This document shows, piece by piece, positions 16,224 through 24,402 of a stretch of DNA of 39,339 nt. The stretch's first letter is position 1. Each line of letters begins with the position of its first letter. The position numbers and the translations under genes are program-made. The DNA is from RZYP01 sp964386405 (lineage in GTDB: Bacteria; Bacillota; Negativicutes; Acidaminococcales; Acidaminococcaceae). A model generated the notes under the pieces. It was not told the origin of the DNA, did not search any database, and was given only the letters and a program-made list of their open reading frames with translations. The stretch spans positions 1-39,339 of the forward strand of contig CAYLRW010000004.1 of the NCBI GenBank assembly GCA_964386405.1, written 5' to 3'.

Positions 16224-17354
16224 TTAACCCTCGCAGATAGAACCATTGCTGACGCAAAAATACCTGTTACAGGCCAGTTCAGGTATAAGATTCTTGTCGT
16301 TAACAGTAATAAAAGTCTGAACCCGGCCGTCAATGAAGTTTAATATTTGCCTGCGGCGCTCACTGTCCAGCTCGCTCATCACATCATCAAGCAGTAAAAC
16401 CGGATATTCACCAGCTTCACCTTTTACATATTCCATTTCCGCCAGTTTAAGTGCAAGTGCACCACTTCTCTGCTGGCCCTGAGAACCAAATGACCTTAAA
16501 TTATTTTCGTTAACCGTAATGAAGAGATCGTCTCGATGTGGCCCAATGCCTGTACTACCCCGTAAAACGTCAAGCATCTGCCTTTCCTTCAACCTCTCTA
16601 AATACCATTCACGCCAGCTTTCCAAACTATTTTCTGGTGAACAGATAATAGCAGAAGAATTAGTTTTCAACTCGTAATTGACCACTAATTCTTCCCTTTG
16701 GTTAGTTATTTCTTTATAAATTTCGCCGGCAATTTGATTAATTTTTCCGAGTACATTAAGACGCAAGCTGATAATTTCAGCAGCAACGCCAGCTATTTCG
16801 TTATTCCAGACCTCTAGCTGCTCATGGTCGAGACCATTTTCCCGTGCATTTTTTAACAGCTTGTTACGTTGCTGCAAAACCCTGTTATATTTTACTAAAA
16901 GTCCATAATAATAGCGGTTGGTCTGCGCTATTTCCATATCCAGAAAACGTCTGCGCAGGGCAGGTTCCCCCTTGACTATCTGCAAATCTTCAGGGGAAAA
17001 CATTACAACATTCAGAGTCCCATAATGTTCTTTACTTCTGATGACATTATTATCCAAAAGGATCTCTTTTCTCATTTTTTCACAGATATTCTGCCTTTTG
17101 ACCCGCAATTTATGGTCACCATAAAGATTGTTGAAGACAACTTCGGCAGCCATATCGCGACAAGACATCTTGACCAAATCATCTTCATTACCTGTCCGAT
17201 GCGACATACCAAAGGCTGAATAAAAAATACTTTCTAAAATATTAGTCTTACCTTGAGCATTATTGCCGTAAAACACGTTAACTAAGCCATCTATTCGCAA
17301 ATTTAAATTTTGATAATTTCTAAAGTTTATTAAAGAAATTTGCTGAATCTTCAT
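16224..17354 (-). CDS. recF: DNA replication and repair protein RecF
   Basis: A 376-residue SMC-like ATPase that helps RecOR load RecA at gapped DNA. Walker A is GNNAQGKTN at residues 30-38. The ABC-type signature region reads SFGSQGQQRSGALALKLAE, and Walker B with the D-loop reads PVLLLDDVMSELDSERR. Length and order after yaaA are standard. The ATG at 17354 lies two bases after the yaaA stop, a coupled arrangement. Confidence 0.97.
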   Translation of the reverse strand: MKIQQISLINFRNYQNLNLRIDGLVNVFYGNNAQGKTNILESIFYSAFGMSHRTGNEDDLVKMSCRDMAAEVVFNNLYGDHKLRVKRQNICEKMRKEILLDNNVIRSKEHYGTLNVVMFSPEDLQIVKGEPALRRRFLDMEIAQTNRYYYGLLVKYNRVLQQRNKLLKNARENGLDHEQLEVWNNEIAGVAAEIISLRLNVLGKINQIAGEIYKEITNQREELVVNYELKTNSSAIICSPENSLESWREWYLERLKERQMLDVLRGSTGIGPHRDDLFITVNENNLRSFGSQGQQRSGALALKLAEMEYVKGEAGEYPVLLLDDVMSELDSERRRQILNFIDGRVQTFITVNDKNLIPELACNRYFCVSNGSICEG

Positions 17355-17356
17355 GC

Positions 17357-17581
17357 TTATTCTTCCGTTTCAACAATAATTTCGTACTGCCCCTTGATTA
17401 CAACGCAATCCCCAGGATAAACTTTCTTTCTTTTTTCCGTGATTGGTTGTTTATTTAATGTCACCAAACCTGCTTCGATTAATTCTATAGCCTGACCGCC
17501 TGTTTGCAGAACACCAGCATATTTCATCAAGTTTGAAAAAGTTATGAAATCAGTTTTAATGCCTATTTTAATTTTTTCCAT
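17357..17581 (-). CDS. yaaA: S4-domain RNA-binding protein YaaA
   Basis: A 74-residue, one-domain protein of the S4 RNA-binding fold (FSNLMKYAGVLQTGGQAIEL, then GLVTLNKQPITEKRKKVYPGD). It always lies between dnaN and recF in Firmicutes, as here, ten bases after dnaN. In Bacillus relatives it has been linked to ribosome assembly. The ATG follows AAGGGG. Confidence 0.93.
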   Translation of the reverse strand: MEKIKIGIKTDFITFSNLMKYAGVLQTGGQAIELIEAGLVTLNKQPITEKRKKVYPGDCVVIKGQYEIIVETEE

Positions 17582-17591
17582 GTTTTTCCCC

Positions 17592-18707
17592 TTAAAATAC
17601 TACTCTTACCGGAGTAACGATATAGAGATAGTTTTCTTCGCTGACTGGTTTGATGCAAACTGGACTCAAAGAATTGTTAAGTTCAATCGTTGCCTCTTCT
17701 GCATCAATATTTTTTAAAATATCCAAAATATATCTGGCGTTAAAGGCCACATTAAGGCTAGCGCCTTCCGTAACGCAGCTGACAGATTCGCGTCCTTTGC
17801 CGACATCATTGCTGCTGGAGTTAACAATAATTTCAGCAGCTTTGACGCTGATCTTTACTATGCTGTAATCGCCGTCAGCCGAAAAGAGAGAAACTCTTTT
17901 GACAGCGCCTTCCAGTTCTTTTATATTAACTTGAGTTTTTATTTCAAATTTAGGTGGAATAACTCTTCTGTAATCTGGAAATTCCCCTTCTACCAGGCTG
18001 GAGACAATAGTAGTTTTGCCGATTTTAATGATGATTTGCCTATTGTGCAGAGAAATTACCACGGCTTGCGGCAAATCAGAGTTAAGATTGTTAACTACTT
18101 CAGTCAGCAAACGGCCTGGAATAATCATTGAAAAATCTTTTTCTTCACTGTTTTCGACTTCTGCCGTTTTGATAGCCAATCTATGGGTATTAGTTCCGAC
18201 AAAAGTTATGTTAGAACCTTTCTTTTCAAACAAAATTCCGGTAAAAAGCGGTCTCGTTTCATCAGTTGAGCGGGCATAAATAGTTTTTTTGATTAAATCT
18301 TTCATTACTTCATCAGAAATAACTAGTTTTTCTTCTCCATCTACAGAAGGAAAAGCTGGATAATCGTTTTCATCCATGAGAACAATTTGAAAATTTGCTT
18401 TTCCTGATTCAATACTAACTGTAGATTCATCATTGTTTTTAGAAATATTTACTTCTTCTGATTGTAAAGTAGCCAGCAAGTCTGAGAAGTATTTTGCCGG
18501 GATAACGATATTGCCATCTTCAGCAACTTCAGCTTCAATTTGGCAGCCAATAGCCATGTTTAAGTCCATACCTTGTATTTCCAGTTGGTTGGAGGAAGCA
18601 ATTAAATGAATTCCGGAGAATATAGGAGTGCTAGGATTAGAAGAAATTGCTTTTTTAGCAGTTTGGACTGCTTTTGCAAGAATGGATGTTTTACAAGTAA
18701 ATCTCAT
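17592..18707 (-). CDS. dnaN: DNA polymerase III beta sliding clamp
   Basis: A 371-residue ring-forming processivity clamp that tethers polymerase to DNA. The three repeated clamp domains are of normal length, and the C-terminus ends in the usual hydrophobic pocket strand (YLYIVTPVRVVF). The strong CCAGGAGGTC site precedes the ATG at 18707. It is separated from dnaA by 249 bases that hold origin elements. It begins the run dnaN-yaaA-recF-dciA-remB-gyrB, whose gaps are 41 bases or less or overlap. Confidence 0.97.
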   Translation of the reverse strand: MRFTCKTSILAKAVQTAKKAISSNPSTPIFSGIHLIASSNQLEIQGMDLNMAIGCQIEAEVAEDGNIVIPAKYFSDLLATLQSEEVNISKNNDESTVSIESGKANFQIVLMDENDYPAFPSVDGEEKLVISDEVMKDLIKKTIYARSTDETRPLFTGILFEKKGSNITFVGTNTHRLAIKTAEVENSEEKDFSMIIPGRLLTEVVNNLNSDLPQAVVISLHNRQIIIKIGKTTIVSSLVEGEFPDYRRVIPPKFEIKTQVNIKELEGAVKRVSLFSADGDYSIVKISVKAAEIIVNSSSNDVGKGRESVSCVTEGASLNVAFNARYILDILKNIDAEEATIELNNSLSPVCIKPVSEENYLYIVTPVRVVF

Positions 18708-18956
18708 TTTGAAGACCTCCTGGTTTATTATTACTGCCTAAATAATATAAAAAACTTAGTAGACGTAGTAGTAGGGCCTGTGGATATGTGGATAAACATG
18801 TTGAGAACTGATATAGCCTGCGTTTTTGACCTTAATAAAATGTTTATAAAGTGAAATATTTTATTAACATACAAACAGCCAAAAATCGGTTTCAGGATAT
18901 CAACATGTTTGCTAACAGCTTATATCGTTCTTATAAACAAGTTTATACAAGCCGAG
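18708..18956. other. oriC, dnaA-dnaN part with DnaA-trio-like unwinding element
   Basis: Read on the minus strand, two overlapping DnaA boxes (TTATCCACA at 18787-18795 and ATATCCACA at 18779-18787) are followed by a GGCCC block (18774-18778). Then comes the triplet run TAC TAC TAC GTC TAC TAA (18756-18773) and an A/T tract to about 18721. This is the same order as the B. subtilis basal unwinding system: boxes, GC cluster, DnaA-trios, AT-rich DUE. Further box-like sites are TGTTTATAA (18841), TTATTAACA (18861) and TTATAAACA (18931). It was recognised by pattern from memory of the Bacillus origin. Confidence 0.85.
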
Positions 18957-20357
18957 TTATTTTTTGAGCTGTGCAACAAAAGATTTAATAATTTTCTCTA
19001 GCTCTGCGTCTTCGCGGCGCTCCTTGCCTATTTTTTCGCAGGCATGAATAACTGTGGTATGGTCACGGCCCCCAAAGAATTCACCGATACGCGGTAAGGA
19101 ATAGTCTGTTAATTCACGGCAGATATACATAGCAATCTGTCGCGGATAGGCTACATTTCTAGTTCTTTTTTTAGCAAGAAAATCTTCTTTTTTGATTTTG
19201 TAGTAGTTAGCAACTACTTTTTGGATTTCTTCAACGGAGATATGCTTGCTATTATTTTCATTATTTAATTCTGATAAAGCTTTTCTTGCTTCTTCGAGCG
19301 TAATTTTACCGCCGTTGAATGAAGCATAAGCAGAAACTCTGGTGAAAGCACCTTCAATTTCTCTGATATTGGTTTCGATTGCGGAAGCAATGAAAAGAAT
19401 GACGTCATTAGGGATGATAATATCTTCACGATCAGCTTTTTCTCTCAGGATCGCCATTCTTGTTTCCAAATCAGGTGCTTGGACGTCTGCAGTCAATCCC
19501 CATTCAAAACGTGAACGCAGGCGGCTTTCCAGTGTTTCAATTTCTTTTGGTTTGCGGTCACTGGAAATAATTATTTGCTTGTTGGCGTCGTGCAGAGCAT
19601 TAAAGGTATGGAAGAACTCTTCCTGCGTACTTTCTTTTTTACGCAGAAATTGAATATCGTCGATCAGAAGGCAGTCAATATTGCGGTATTTGTTGCGGAA
19701 AGCCTCCATCGAATTTTTTTGAATAGAAAAAATCATTTCATTTGTAAAAGTTTCACTCGAAATATAAAGGACTTTCATTTCAGGATATTTTTGTTTGACG
19801 CGATTACCGATTGCATGCATCAGATGAGTTTTGCCAAGACCAACGTCGCCATACAAAAAGAGCGGATTATAAACCTTTGCCGGTGCTTCTGCTACCGCAA
19901 GGGCAGCAGCATGGGCAAAGCGGTTAGAATTGCCTATAACGAAATTTTCAAAGAGATATTTCGAATTAAGGTTGCTTTCAAAATTTTCGGAAGAAGTTTT
20001 CAGTGATTCTACGCTGACGCTGTTTTTTTCCTGCTTGGCGGCCGCAGGTTGTTCTTCGACTACTATTTCTGGTTTGTAGTTAGTAGTTTCGTCAGTTTTT
20101 GGCGTATCCATATTTGTTACAATTAAATTAAGATGTCTGCCGGTCAGGGTAGAAAGCGTTTTTTCTATTTCAGCCGAATAACGTGATTCGATCCATTCTT
20201 TGATAAATAGTTTTTCTACACCTATTTCAAAGGTATCTTCGTTCATGGACAAAGGTAAGGCGGCTTTGATCCAGTTGACGTATCCTGGGTTTTTGCTGTT
20301 ATTATGAACATAACCTAAAAATTCGTCCCAAACGTCGGCCAAGTTATTCGTTTGCAT
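18957..20357 (-). CDS. dnaA: Chromosomal replication initiator DnaA
   Basis: A 466-residue AAA+ initiator that binds DnaA boxes and opens the origin. N-terminal domain I (LADVWDEFLGYVHNN) is followed by a variable linker. Walker A is GDVGLGKT near residues 170-177 and Walker B is CLLIDDIQFL. Domain IV carries the DnaA signature YPRQIAMYICRELTDYSLPR and GGRDHTTVIHAC for box recognition. Two ATGs compete. I prefer the inner one at 20357 because AAAGG sits nine bases upstream of it; the outer one at 20366 abuts that site and would add MDK. Origin elements flank the gene on both sides. Confidence 0.97.
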   Translation of the reverse strand: MQTNNLADVWDEFLGYVHNNSKNPGYVNWIKAALPLSMNEDTFEIGVEKLFIKEWIESRYSAEIEKTLSTLTGRHLNLIVTNMDTPKTDETTNYKPEIVVEEQPAAAKQEKNSVSVESLKTSSENFESNLNSKYLFENFVIGNSNRFAHAAALAVAEAPAKVYNPLFLYGDVGLGKTHLMHAIGNRVKQKYPEMKVLYISSETFTNEMIFSIQKNSMEAFRNKYRNIDCLLIDDIQFLRKKESTQEEFFHTFNALHDANKQIIISSDRKPKEIETLESRLRSRFEWGLTADVQAPDLETRMAILREKADREDIIIPNDVILFIASAIETNIREIEGAFTRVSAYASFNGGKITLEEARKALSELNNENNSKHISVEEIQKVVANYYKIKKEDFLAKKRTRNVAYPRQIAMYICRELTDYSLPRIGEFFGGRDHTTVIHACEKIGKERREDAELEKIIKSFVAQLKK

Positions 20358-20395
20358 TTTATCCATCCTTTCAATTTAGATTTGTAAGCAGCAGA

Positions 20396-20601
20396 ATTAT
20401 ACGATCATATTTATAAACAAATTAACGACAAAATATAATTATTTTCAACAATTTGCGAAAAAACTGTGATTAACTTGTAACTTAGGAATAACACTGCACA
20501 CTTATTCTATCAAAGCGTAGGATAGTTATCAACAGGACAGTGGAAAAAATCCAGATATTTATCCACACCTGTGGATAAATATCTGGATTTTTTAATTATT
20601 T
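20396..20601. other. oriC, dnaA-rpmH part with DnaA boxes
   Basis: DnaA boxes seen are TTATAAACA (20411), TTATCAACA (20526-20534), a perfect TTATCCACA (20559-20567) and a perfect TGTGGATAA (20570-20578). The last two are embedded in a 50-base palindrome. AT content is high throughout. A minus-strand TATAAT near 20396-20401 could be the -10 of the dnaA promoter, which would make dnaA autoregulated, but I find no convincing -35. Gene orientation switches here, as expected for a bidirectional origin. Confidence 0.85.
20544..20593. repeat. 50-bp perfect palindrome carrying two DnaA boxes
   Basis: A 24-base arm (20544-20567) beginning A6-TCCAG and ending TTATCCACA is repeated exactly in reverse complement at 20570-20593, with two C bases between. 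Each arm ends inward in a perfect DnaA box. The outer A6 and T6 runs also give it the look of a bidirectional intrinsic terminator. Confidence 0.95.
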
Positions 20602-20625
20602 GTTATGAATGTAATGGTTTTATTC

Positions 20626-20654
20626 TTGACAGTATATGAAAGCTATCATATAAT
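20626..20654 (+). promoter_or_regulatory. Consensus sigma-A promoter of rpmH
   Basis: TTGACA at 20626-20631, a 17-base spacer and TATAAT at 20649-20654 match the housekeeping consensus without a mismatch. The start codon of rpmH is about 70 bases downstream. Confidence 0.93.
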
Positions 20655-20724
20655 CGGTATAGCTATCAAATGAAAGTCTGATAAATTTGGTAAAACTACG
20701 TGTGTGGCAAGGAGGTATAACGGA

Positions 20725-20859
20725 ATGAAACGTACTTTTCAACCTAATAATACTAGGAAAAAGAGAACGCACGGCTTTAGAGAAAGAATGAAAACTTTGG
20801 GCGGTCAAACAGTCCTTAAAAGAAGACGTGCAAAAGGCAGAAAGAGATTGTCTGCATAA
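20725..20859 (+). CDS. rpmH: Large ribosomal subunit protein bL34
   Basis: A 44-residue, very basic ribosomal protein beginning MKRTFQPNNTRKKRTHGFRE and ending KRRRAKGRKRLSA, the standard bL34 pattern and length. GGAGGT lies nine bases before the ATG. It is the first gene on the plus strand from the origin, behind a perfect promoter. A hairpin with a T-run follows before rnpA. Confidence 0.98.
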   Translation: MKRTFQPNNTRKKRTHGFRERMKTLGGQTVLKRRRAKGRKRLSA

Positions 20860-20864
20860 TATTC

Positions 20865-20896
20865 AAATAGGCCGCAGTGATGTGGCCTATTTTTTC
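20865..20896 (+). terminator. Terminator or attenuator between rpmH and rnpA
   Basis: AAATAGGCC (20865-20873) pairs with GGCCTATTT (20884-20892) around a ten-base loop and is followed by T residues to 20896. Partial termination here would keep rnpA mRNA below that of rpmH. Confidence 0.8.
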
Positions 20897-20918
20897 CATG
20901 CGGTTAGGTGTGAATATT

Positions 20919-21278
20919 TTGGAAAAAACTAGAAGATTTAAATTTGGAAAAATGGAACGTATCAAATCCAAGAAGGGTTTTCAGCTTGTTTATAACAGCG
21001 GCCGTTCAGTAGTTGATTCGTTATCCGTTATTTATGTCTTAACATCTCCTTCAGATAAAGTACAGATTGGTCTTGCTGTAGGCAAGAAATTAGGCAATGC
21101 TGTTTTGAGAAATCATGTTAAGAGAATGATGAGAGAAGTATTCCGCTACAGGAAGCATGAATTAAAGGCTGGTTCGCGTATCATCTGGGTAGCAAGAAAA
21201 AAATTAATTGCTGCTGACTATAATACTTATGACCGCGTATTTATGAGATTGGTCAAAAGAGCTGGATTATTGAATTGA
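20919..21278 (+). CDS. rnpA: Ribonuclease P protein component
   Basis: A 119-residue basic protein that helps the RNase P ribozyme remove tRNA 5' leaders. The signature RNHVKRMMREVFR is present, along with the family core QIGLAVGKKLGNAVLRN. I prefer a TTG start at 20919 (AGGTG eight bases upstream), giving LEKTRRFKFGKMERIKSKKG. Earlier in-frame ATGs at 20877 and after would translate the terminator hairpin, and the internal ATG in GKMERI has no Shine-Dalgarno site. The stop is 11 bases before yidD. Confidence 0.93.
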   Translation: MEKTRRFKFGKMERIKSKKGFQLVYNSGRSVVDSLSVIYVLTSPSDKVQIGLAVGKKLGNAVLRNHVKRMMREVFRYRKHELKAGSRIIWVARKKLIAADYNTYDRVFMRLVKRAGLLN

Positions 21279-21289
21279 GGTAATATTGG

Positions 21290-21496
21290 ATGAAAACTTT
21301 ATGTATTTTATTTATCCGTTTTTACCAATTATTTATTTCGCCTTTGTTTCCACCTACTTGTCGCTTTTATCCTACTTGTTCACAGTATGCGATCGAAGCG
21401 ATTCGAAAAAAAGGTGTGTTGCGCGGCGTTTGGTTAGCAATCAAAAGAATTGCCAAATGCCATCCTTTTCATCCTGGTGGTTATGATCCTGTTTAG
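21290..21496 (+). CDS. yidD: Membrane protein insertion efficiency factor YidD
   Basis: A 68-residue protein with the conserved core FPPTCRFYPTCSQYAIEAI and C-terminal CHPFHPGGYDPV, diagnostic of YidD. An N-terminal hydrophobic, probably membrane-associated stretch precedes the core. It aids insertion of proteins through YidC, whose gene follows. The ATG at 21290 has GAGGTAAT upstream; an overlapping frame at 21286 is not used. Confidence 0.95.
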   Translation: MKTLCILFIRFYQLFISPLFPPTCRFYPTCSQYAIEAIRKKGVLRGVWLAIKRIAKCHPFHPGGYDPV

Positions 21497-21538
21497 TGGG
21501 TTTGCTAAAATAAAGAAATTGATTTGAGGAGTGATATT

Positions 21539-22171
21539 TTGGATTTCCTGAGTTCGCTTGTACAACAGGTTGTAACTATAATGTATAACTTCACTGCGCT
21601 GATCGGCGTACCAAACTATGGTCTGGCTATTATTATCATGACCATAATTGTTAAGGTTATTCTTTATCCTTTAACTGCCAAACAAATTGCTTCTACTAAG
21701 GCTATGATGGAATTACAGCCTAAGTTGAAGGCTTTGCAGGAAAAATATAAAGATAACAAACCTCTTTTAAACCAAAAAATGGCTGAATTGTATAAAGAGC
21801 AAGGTGTTAACCCTCTTGCAGGTTGTTTACCTCTGTTGGTACAAATGCCGATAATGCTTGGTATTTTTTATGGTATCAGGGATTTCCAATACGCAGGGGA
21901 TCCAAATTTTCTGTGGATGACAGATATTGCGCTGCCTGATCCTTATTATATTCTTCCTGTTTTGTCAGCATTAACTACTTTTATTCAATCAAAGCAGTCT
22001 ATGCCTGATACCAGCAGTGCACAGAATAAAGTTATGTTATATTTTATGCCTCTTTTCATTGGCTATATCAGTTTTACCTTCCCAGCTGGGCTTGTGCTTT
22101 ACTGGGTTGTAATGAACGTTATGCAGATCGCTCAACAAGCTTTGATGGGCAATCAAAAAGTTTCCGCATAG
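21539..22171 (+). CDS. yidC: YidC/Oxa1 membrane protein insertase
   Basis: A 210-residue short Gram-positive-type YidC without the large periplasmic domain. It has about five hydrophobic segments. The hydrophilic loop after the first core segment (KQIASTKAMMELQPKLKALQ) and NPLAGCLPLLVQMPIMLGIF are typical. No lipobox signal peptide is seen. I chose the TTG at 21539, eight bases after GAGGAG; an upstream TTG at 21524 would place its own codons over that site. The gene lies between yidD and jag, which act with it. Confidence 0.95.
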   Translation: MDFLSSLVQQVVTIMYNFTALIGVPNYGLAIIIMTIIVKVILYPLTAKQIASTKAMMELQPKLKALQEKYKDNKPLLNQKMAELYKEQGVNPLAGCLPLLVQMPIMLGIFYGIRDFQYAGDPNFLWMTDIALPDPYYILPVLSALTTFIQSKQSMPDTSSAQNKVMLYFMPLFIGYISFTFPAGLVLYWVVMNVMQIAQQALMGNQKVSA

Positions 22172-22194
22172 TTTAGTAGGTAGGGGGAGTAGTA

Positions 22195-22932
22195 ATGGTT
22201 TCTATTGAAATGACCGGCAAAACAGTCGATGAAGCATTGGAAGCTGCTCTTGCTGAATTACATACAACCAGAGATAACGTGGATGTAGAAATTCTTGAAG
22301 AAGCTAAAGATGGTTTGTTTGGATTGTTTGGTAGTCGTAAAGCCAGAATAAAAGTCACTGTCAAGGCTATGCAAGGGGAAGTTCAGGAAGCAGAGCTGCC
22401 GGCAGAAACTATAATGGAAACAGAAACGGTTGTTTCTGAAGTAGAGGTCAAACAGCTAAAAACTGTACTTAATAATGAAGAAGCTATCAAAACGGCAAAA
22501 GAATTTCTTTTGAAAATCTTTGCTGCGATGAATATTAAAGTAGTGATGGAAAAATTTGTCAGTAAAGAGGATGGAGCTGTTACTTTCAAATTGCATGGTG
22601 CTGATATGGGTATTCTGATTGGTAAACATGGTCAGACACTCGATTCTTTGCAGTATCTTACCAATTTGGTTGCTAACAAAAACTCAGCTGATCGTATTCG
22701 CATCATGATTGACATTGAGGACTATAGGGAGCGTAGAGCTCATACCTTAACCAGACTTGCTTTGCGCTTGGCCGAAAGAGTTAAACGGTCAGGAGAGAGG
22801 GTCGTCCTGGAACCGATGAATCCACATGAACGTAAAATTATTCATATGGCATTGCAAAATGACAGCAGGGTGAATACTTTGAGTGAAGGTGAAGACCCTT
22901 ACCGCAGAGTAGCCATCGAATTAAAGAAATAA
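22195..22932 (+). CDS. jag: RNA-binding protein Jag (KhpB)
   Basis: A 245-residue protein with three domains in order. Jag-N lies at about 1-55 (SIEMTGKTVDEALEAALAEL, then GLFGLFGSRKARI). After an acidic linker comes a KH domain near 100-170 with the GxxG loop IGKHGQTLDSLQYL, then an R3H domain with MNPHERKIIHMALQ. KhpB forms a complex with KhpA and binds many RNAs, affecting cell envelope growth in Firmicutes. The ATG at 22195 is preceded by AGGGGGAG. Confidence 0.95.
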   Translation: MVSIEMTGKTVDEALEAALAELHTTRDNVDVEILEEAKDGLFGLFGSRKARIKVTVKAMQGEVQEAELPAETIMETETVVSEVEVKQLKTVLNNEEAIKTAKEFLLKIFAAMNIKVVMEKFVSKEDGAVTFKLHGADMGILIGKHGQTLDSLQYLTNLVANKNSADRIRIMIDIEDYRERRAHTLTRLALRLAERVKRSGERVVLEPMNPHERKIIHMALQNDSRVNTLSEGEDPYRRVAIELKK

Positions 22933-22939
22933 AACTTTC

Positions 22940-22970
22940 GACCCAGTGATATTATCTATATTACTGGGTC
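22940..22970 (+). other. Hairpin between jag and mnmE
   Basis: GACCCAGT with following bases pairs with ACTGGGTC in a stem of about 12 bp and a seven-base loop. No strong T-run follows, so it may be a weak terminator or an RNA processing/stability element. Confidence 0.5.
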
Positions 22971-22997
22971 TATTACTTTCAAGGGAGAAGAAGCAAA

Positions 22998-24380
22998 ATG
23001 TTCGTAGATGATACTATCAGTGCTGTAGCAACAGCACTGGGCGAAGGCGCTATTGGCATTATTAGGTTAAGCGGGCCCAGAAGTTGTGAAATTGCAGATA
23101 GAATTTTTCAGGCTGCTTCCGGTAGACGACTTGAAAAGTATCCGCCTAATACGTTGGTTTATGGTCATATCGTTGATAACAACGGCGTGGTAGTAGATGA
23201 AGCGCTGGTAGTTTTTATGCGTTCGCCGCGTTCTTATACAGCTGAGAATGTTGTAGAAATTCAGGCGCATGGCGGCATTCAATCTTTGAAAAAAATTCTC
23301 GCTTTGACTTATGATGCAGGAGCGCGGCCGGCGGAGCCTGGTGAATTTACTAAGAGAGCATTTTTGAATGGACGGATTGACTTAGCACAAGCGGAAGCGG
23401 TAATGGATATCATTAAGGCACGCAGCGAAGTTTCTCTGAAACTAGCGTTGCGCCAACAGCAGGGACAGTTATCGAAAGAAATCGGTTTATTGCGCAAACG
23501 ACTTTTGGACATCATTGTGAATCTGGAAGCAGTTATTGATTACCCCGAAGAAGATATTGAAGAAGTCACTTTTCTCAATGTGAAAAATACCATTCATGAC
23601 GTGCAGGGTGAAATTTCGCTGCTGCTTAGTAATGCTCATACTGGCAAGATTATGCGGGAAGGCATGAAGACAGTTATCATTGGCAGGCCGAATGTCGGGA
23701 AGTCCAGTTTGTTGAACAGTTTATTAAGAGAAGAACGAGCGATTGTTTCTGAAATACCTGGTACTACCCGTGACGTCATTGAAGAGCAATTGCTGATAGA
23801 CGGCATTCCGTTGGTGCTTACAGATACTGCCGGTATTCGTGATACCGATGACTATGTTGAAAAAATTGGTGTTGCCAAGACAAAAAAAATCTTGGAAGAG
23901 GCTGAACTTGCTGTGGTTGTGCTTGACGGTTCTGAAAGTCTCCATTCTGAAGATAGTGATATATTAGAGGCGGTTAAAGAAAAACCTTATGTTATAATAG
24001 TTAATAAGAGCGATTTGCCGCAGGCACTTGATTTGGCTGCCCTGCAAGCAGATTTTGGTGCAGAAAATATTATGCAGCTTTCTGCCAGAACTTCAGCTGG
24101 TGTTGACGATTTCATTATCTGGTTGAAGAAGTACGTTTATGGTGCAGGCGGTCAGCTGGAAGAAGGAATCTATGTACAGAATGCACGTCATGAATATCTG
24201 TTGAAGCAGGCTTTGGCGGCATTATCTGATGCTTTTGCTGCAGCAGGTAATCATGTGCCCTATGATTGTATTATCATAGATTTGCGTAATGCGGTGGAAG
24301 CGATCGGCTTTATAACCGGTGATACAGTAAGTGATGAAATTATCAATGAGATATTTGCCAGGTTCTGTGTCGGTAAATAG
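22998..24380 (+). CDS. mnmE: tRNA modification GTPase MnmE
   Basis: A 460-residue GTPase that, with MnmG, makes 5-carboxymethylaminomethyl-type modifications at wobble U34 of tRNAs. The N-terminal folate-binding domain (TISAVATALGEGAIGIIRLS) is followed by a G domain with GRPNVGKSS (229-237), DTAGIRDT and NKSD. The C-terminal CVGK carries the conserved cysteine. The length is standard. AAGGGAG precedes the ATG. MnmG follows after 22 bases. Confidence 0.98.
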   Translation: MFVDDTISAVATALGEGAIGIIRLSGPRSCEIADRIFQAASGRRLEKYPPNTLVYGHIVDNNGVVVDEALVVFMRSPRSYTAENVVEIQAHGGIQSLKKILALTYDAGARPAEPGEFTKRAFLNGRIDLAQAEAVMDIIKARSEVSLKLALRQQQGQLSKEIGLLRKRLLDIIVNLEAVIDYPEEDIEEVTFLNVKNTIHDVQGEISLLLSNAHTGKIMREGMKTVIIGRPNVGKSSLLNSLLREERAIVSEIPGTTRDVIEEQLLIDGIPLVLTDTAGIRDTDDYVEKIGVAKTKKILEEAELAVVVLDGSESLHSEDSDILEAVKEKPYVIIVNKSDLPQALDLAALQADFGAENIMQLSARTSAGVDDFIIWLKKYVYGAGGQLEEGIYVQNARHEYLLKQALAALSDAFAAAGNHVPYDCIIIDLRNAVEAIGFITGDTVSDEIINEIFARFCVGK

Positions 24381-24402
24381 GTATTAATGTGAGGGATAGA
24401 TT

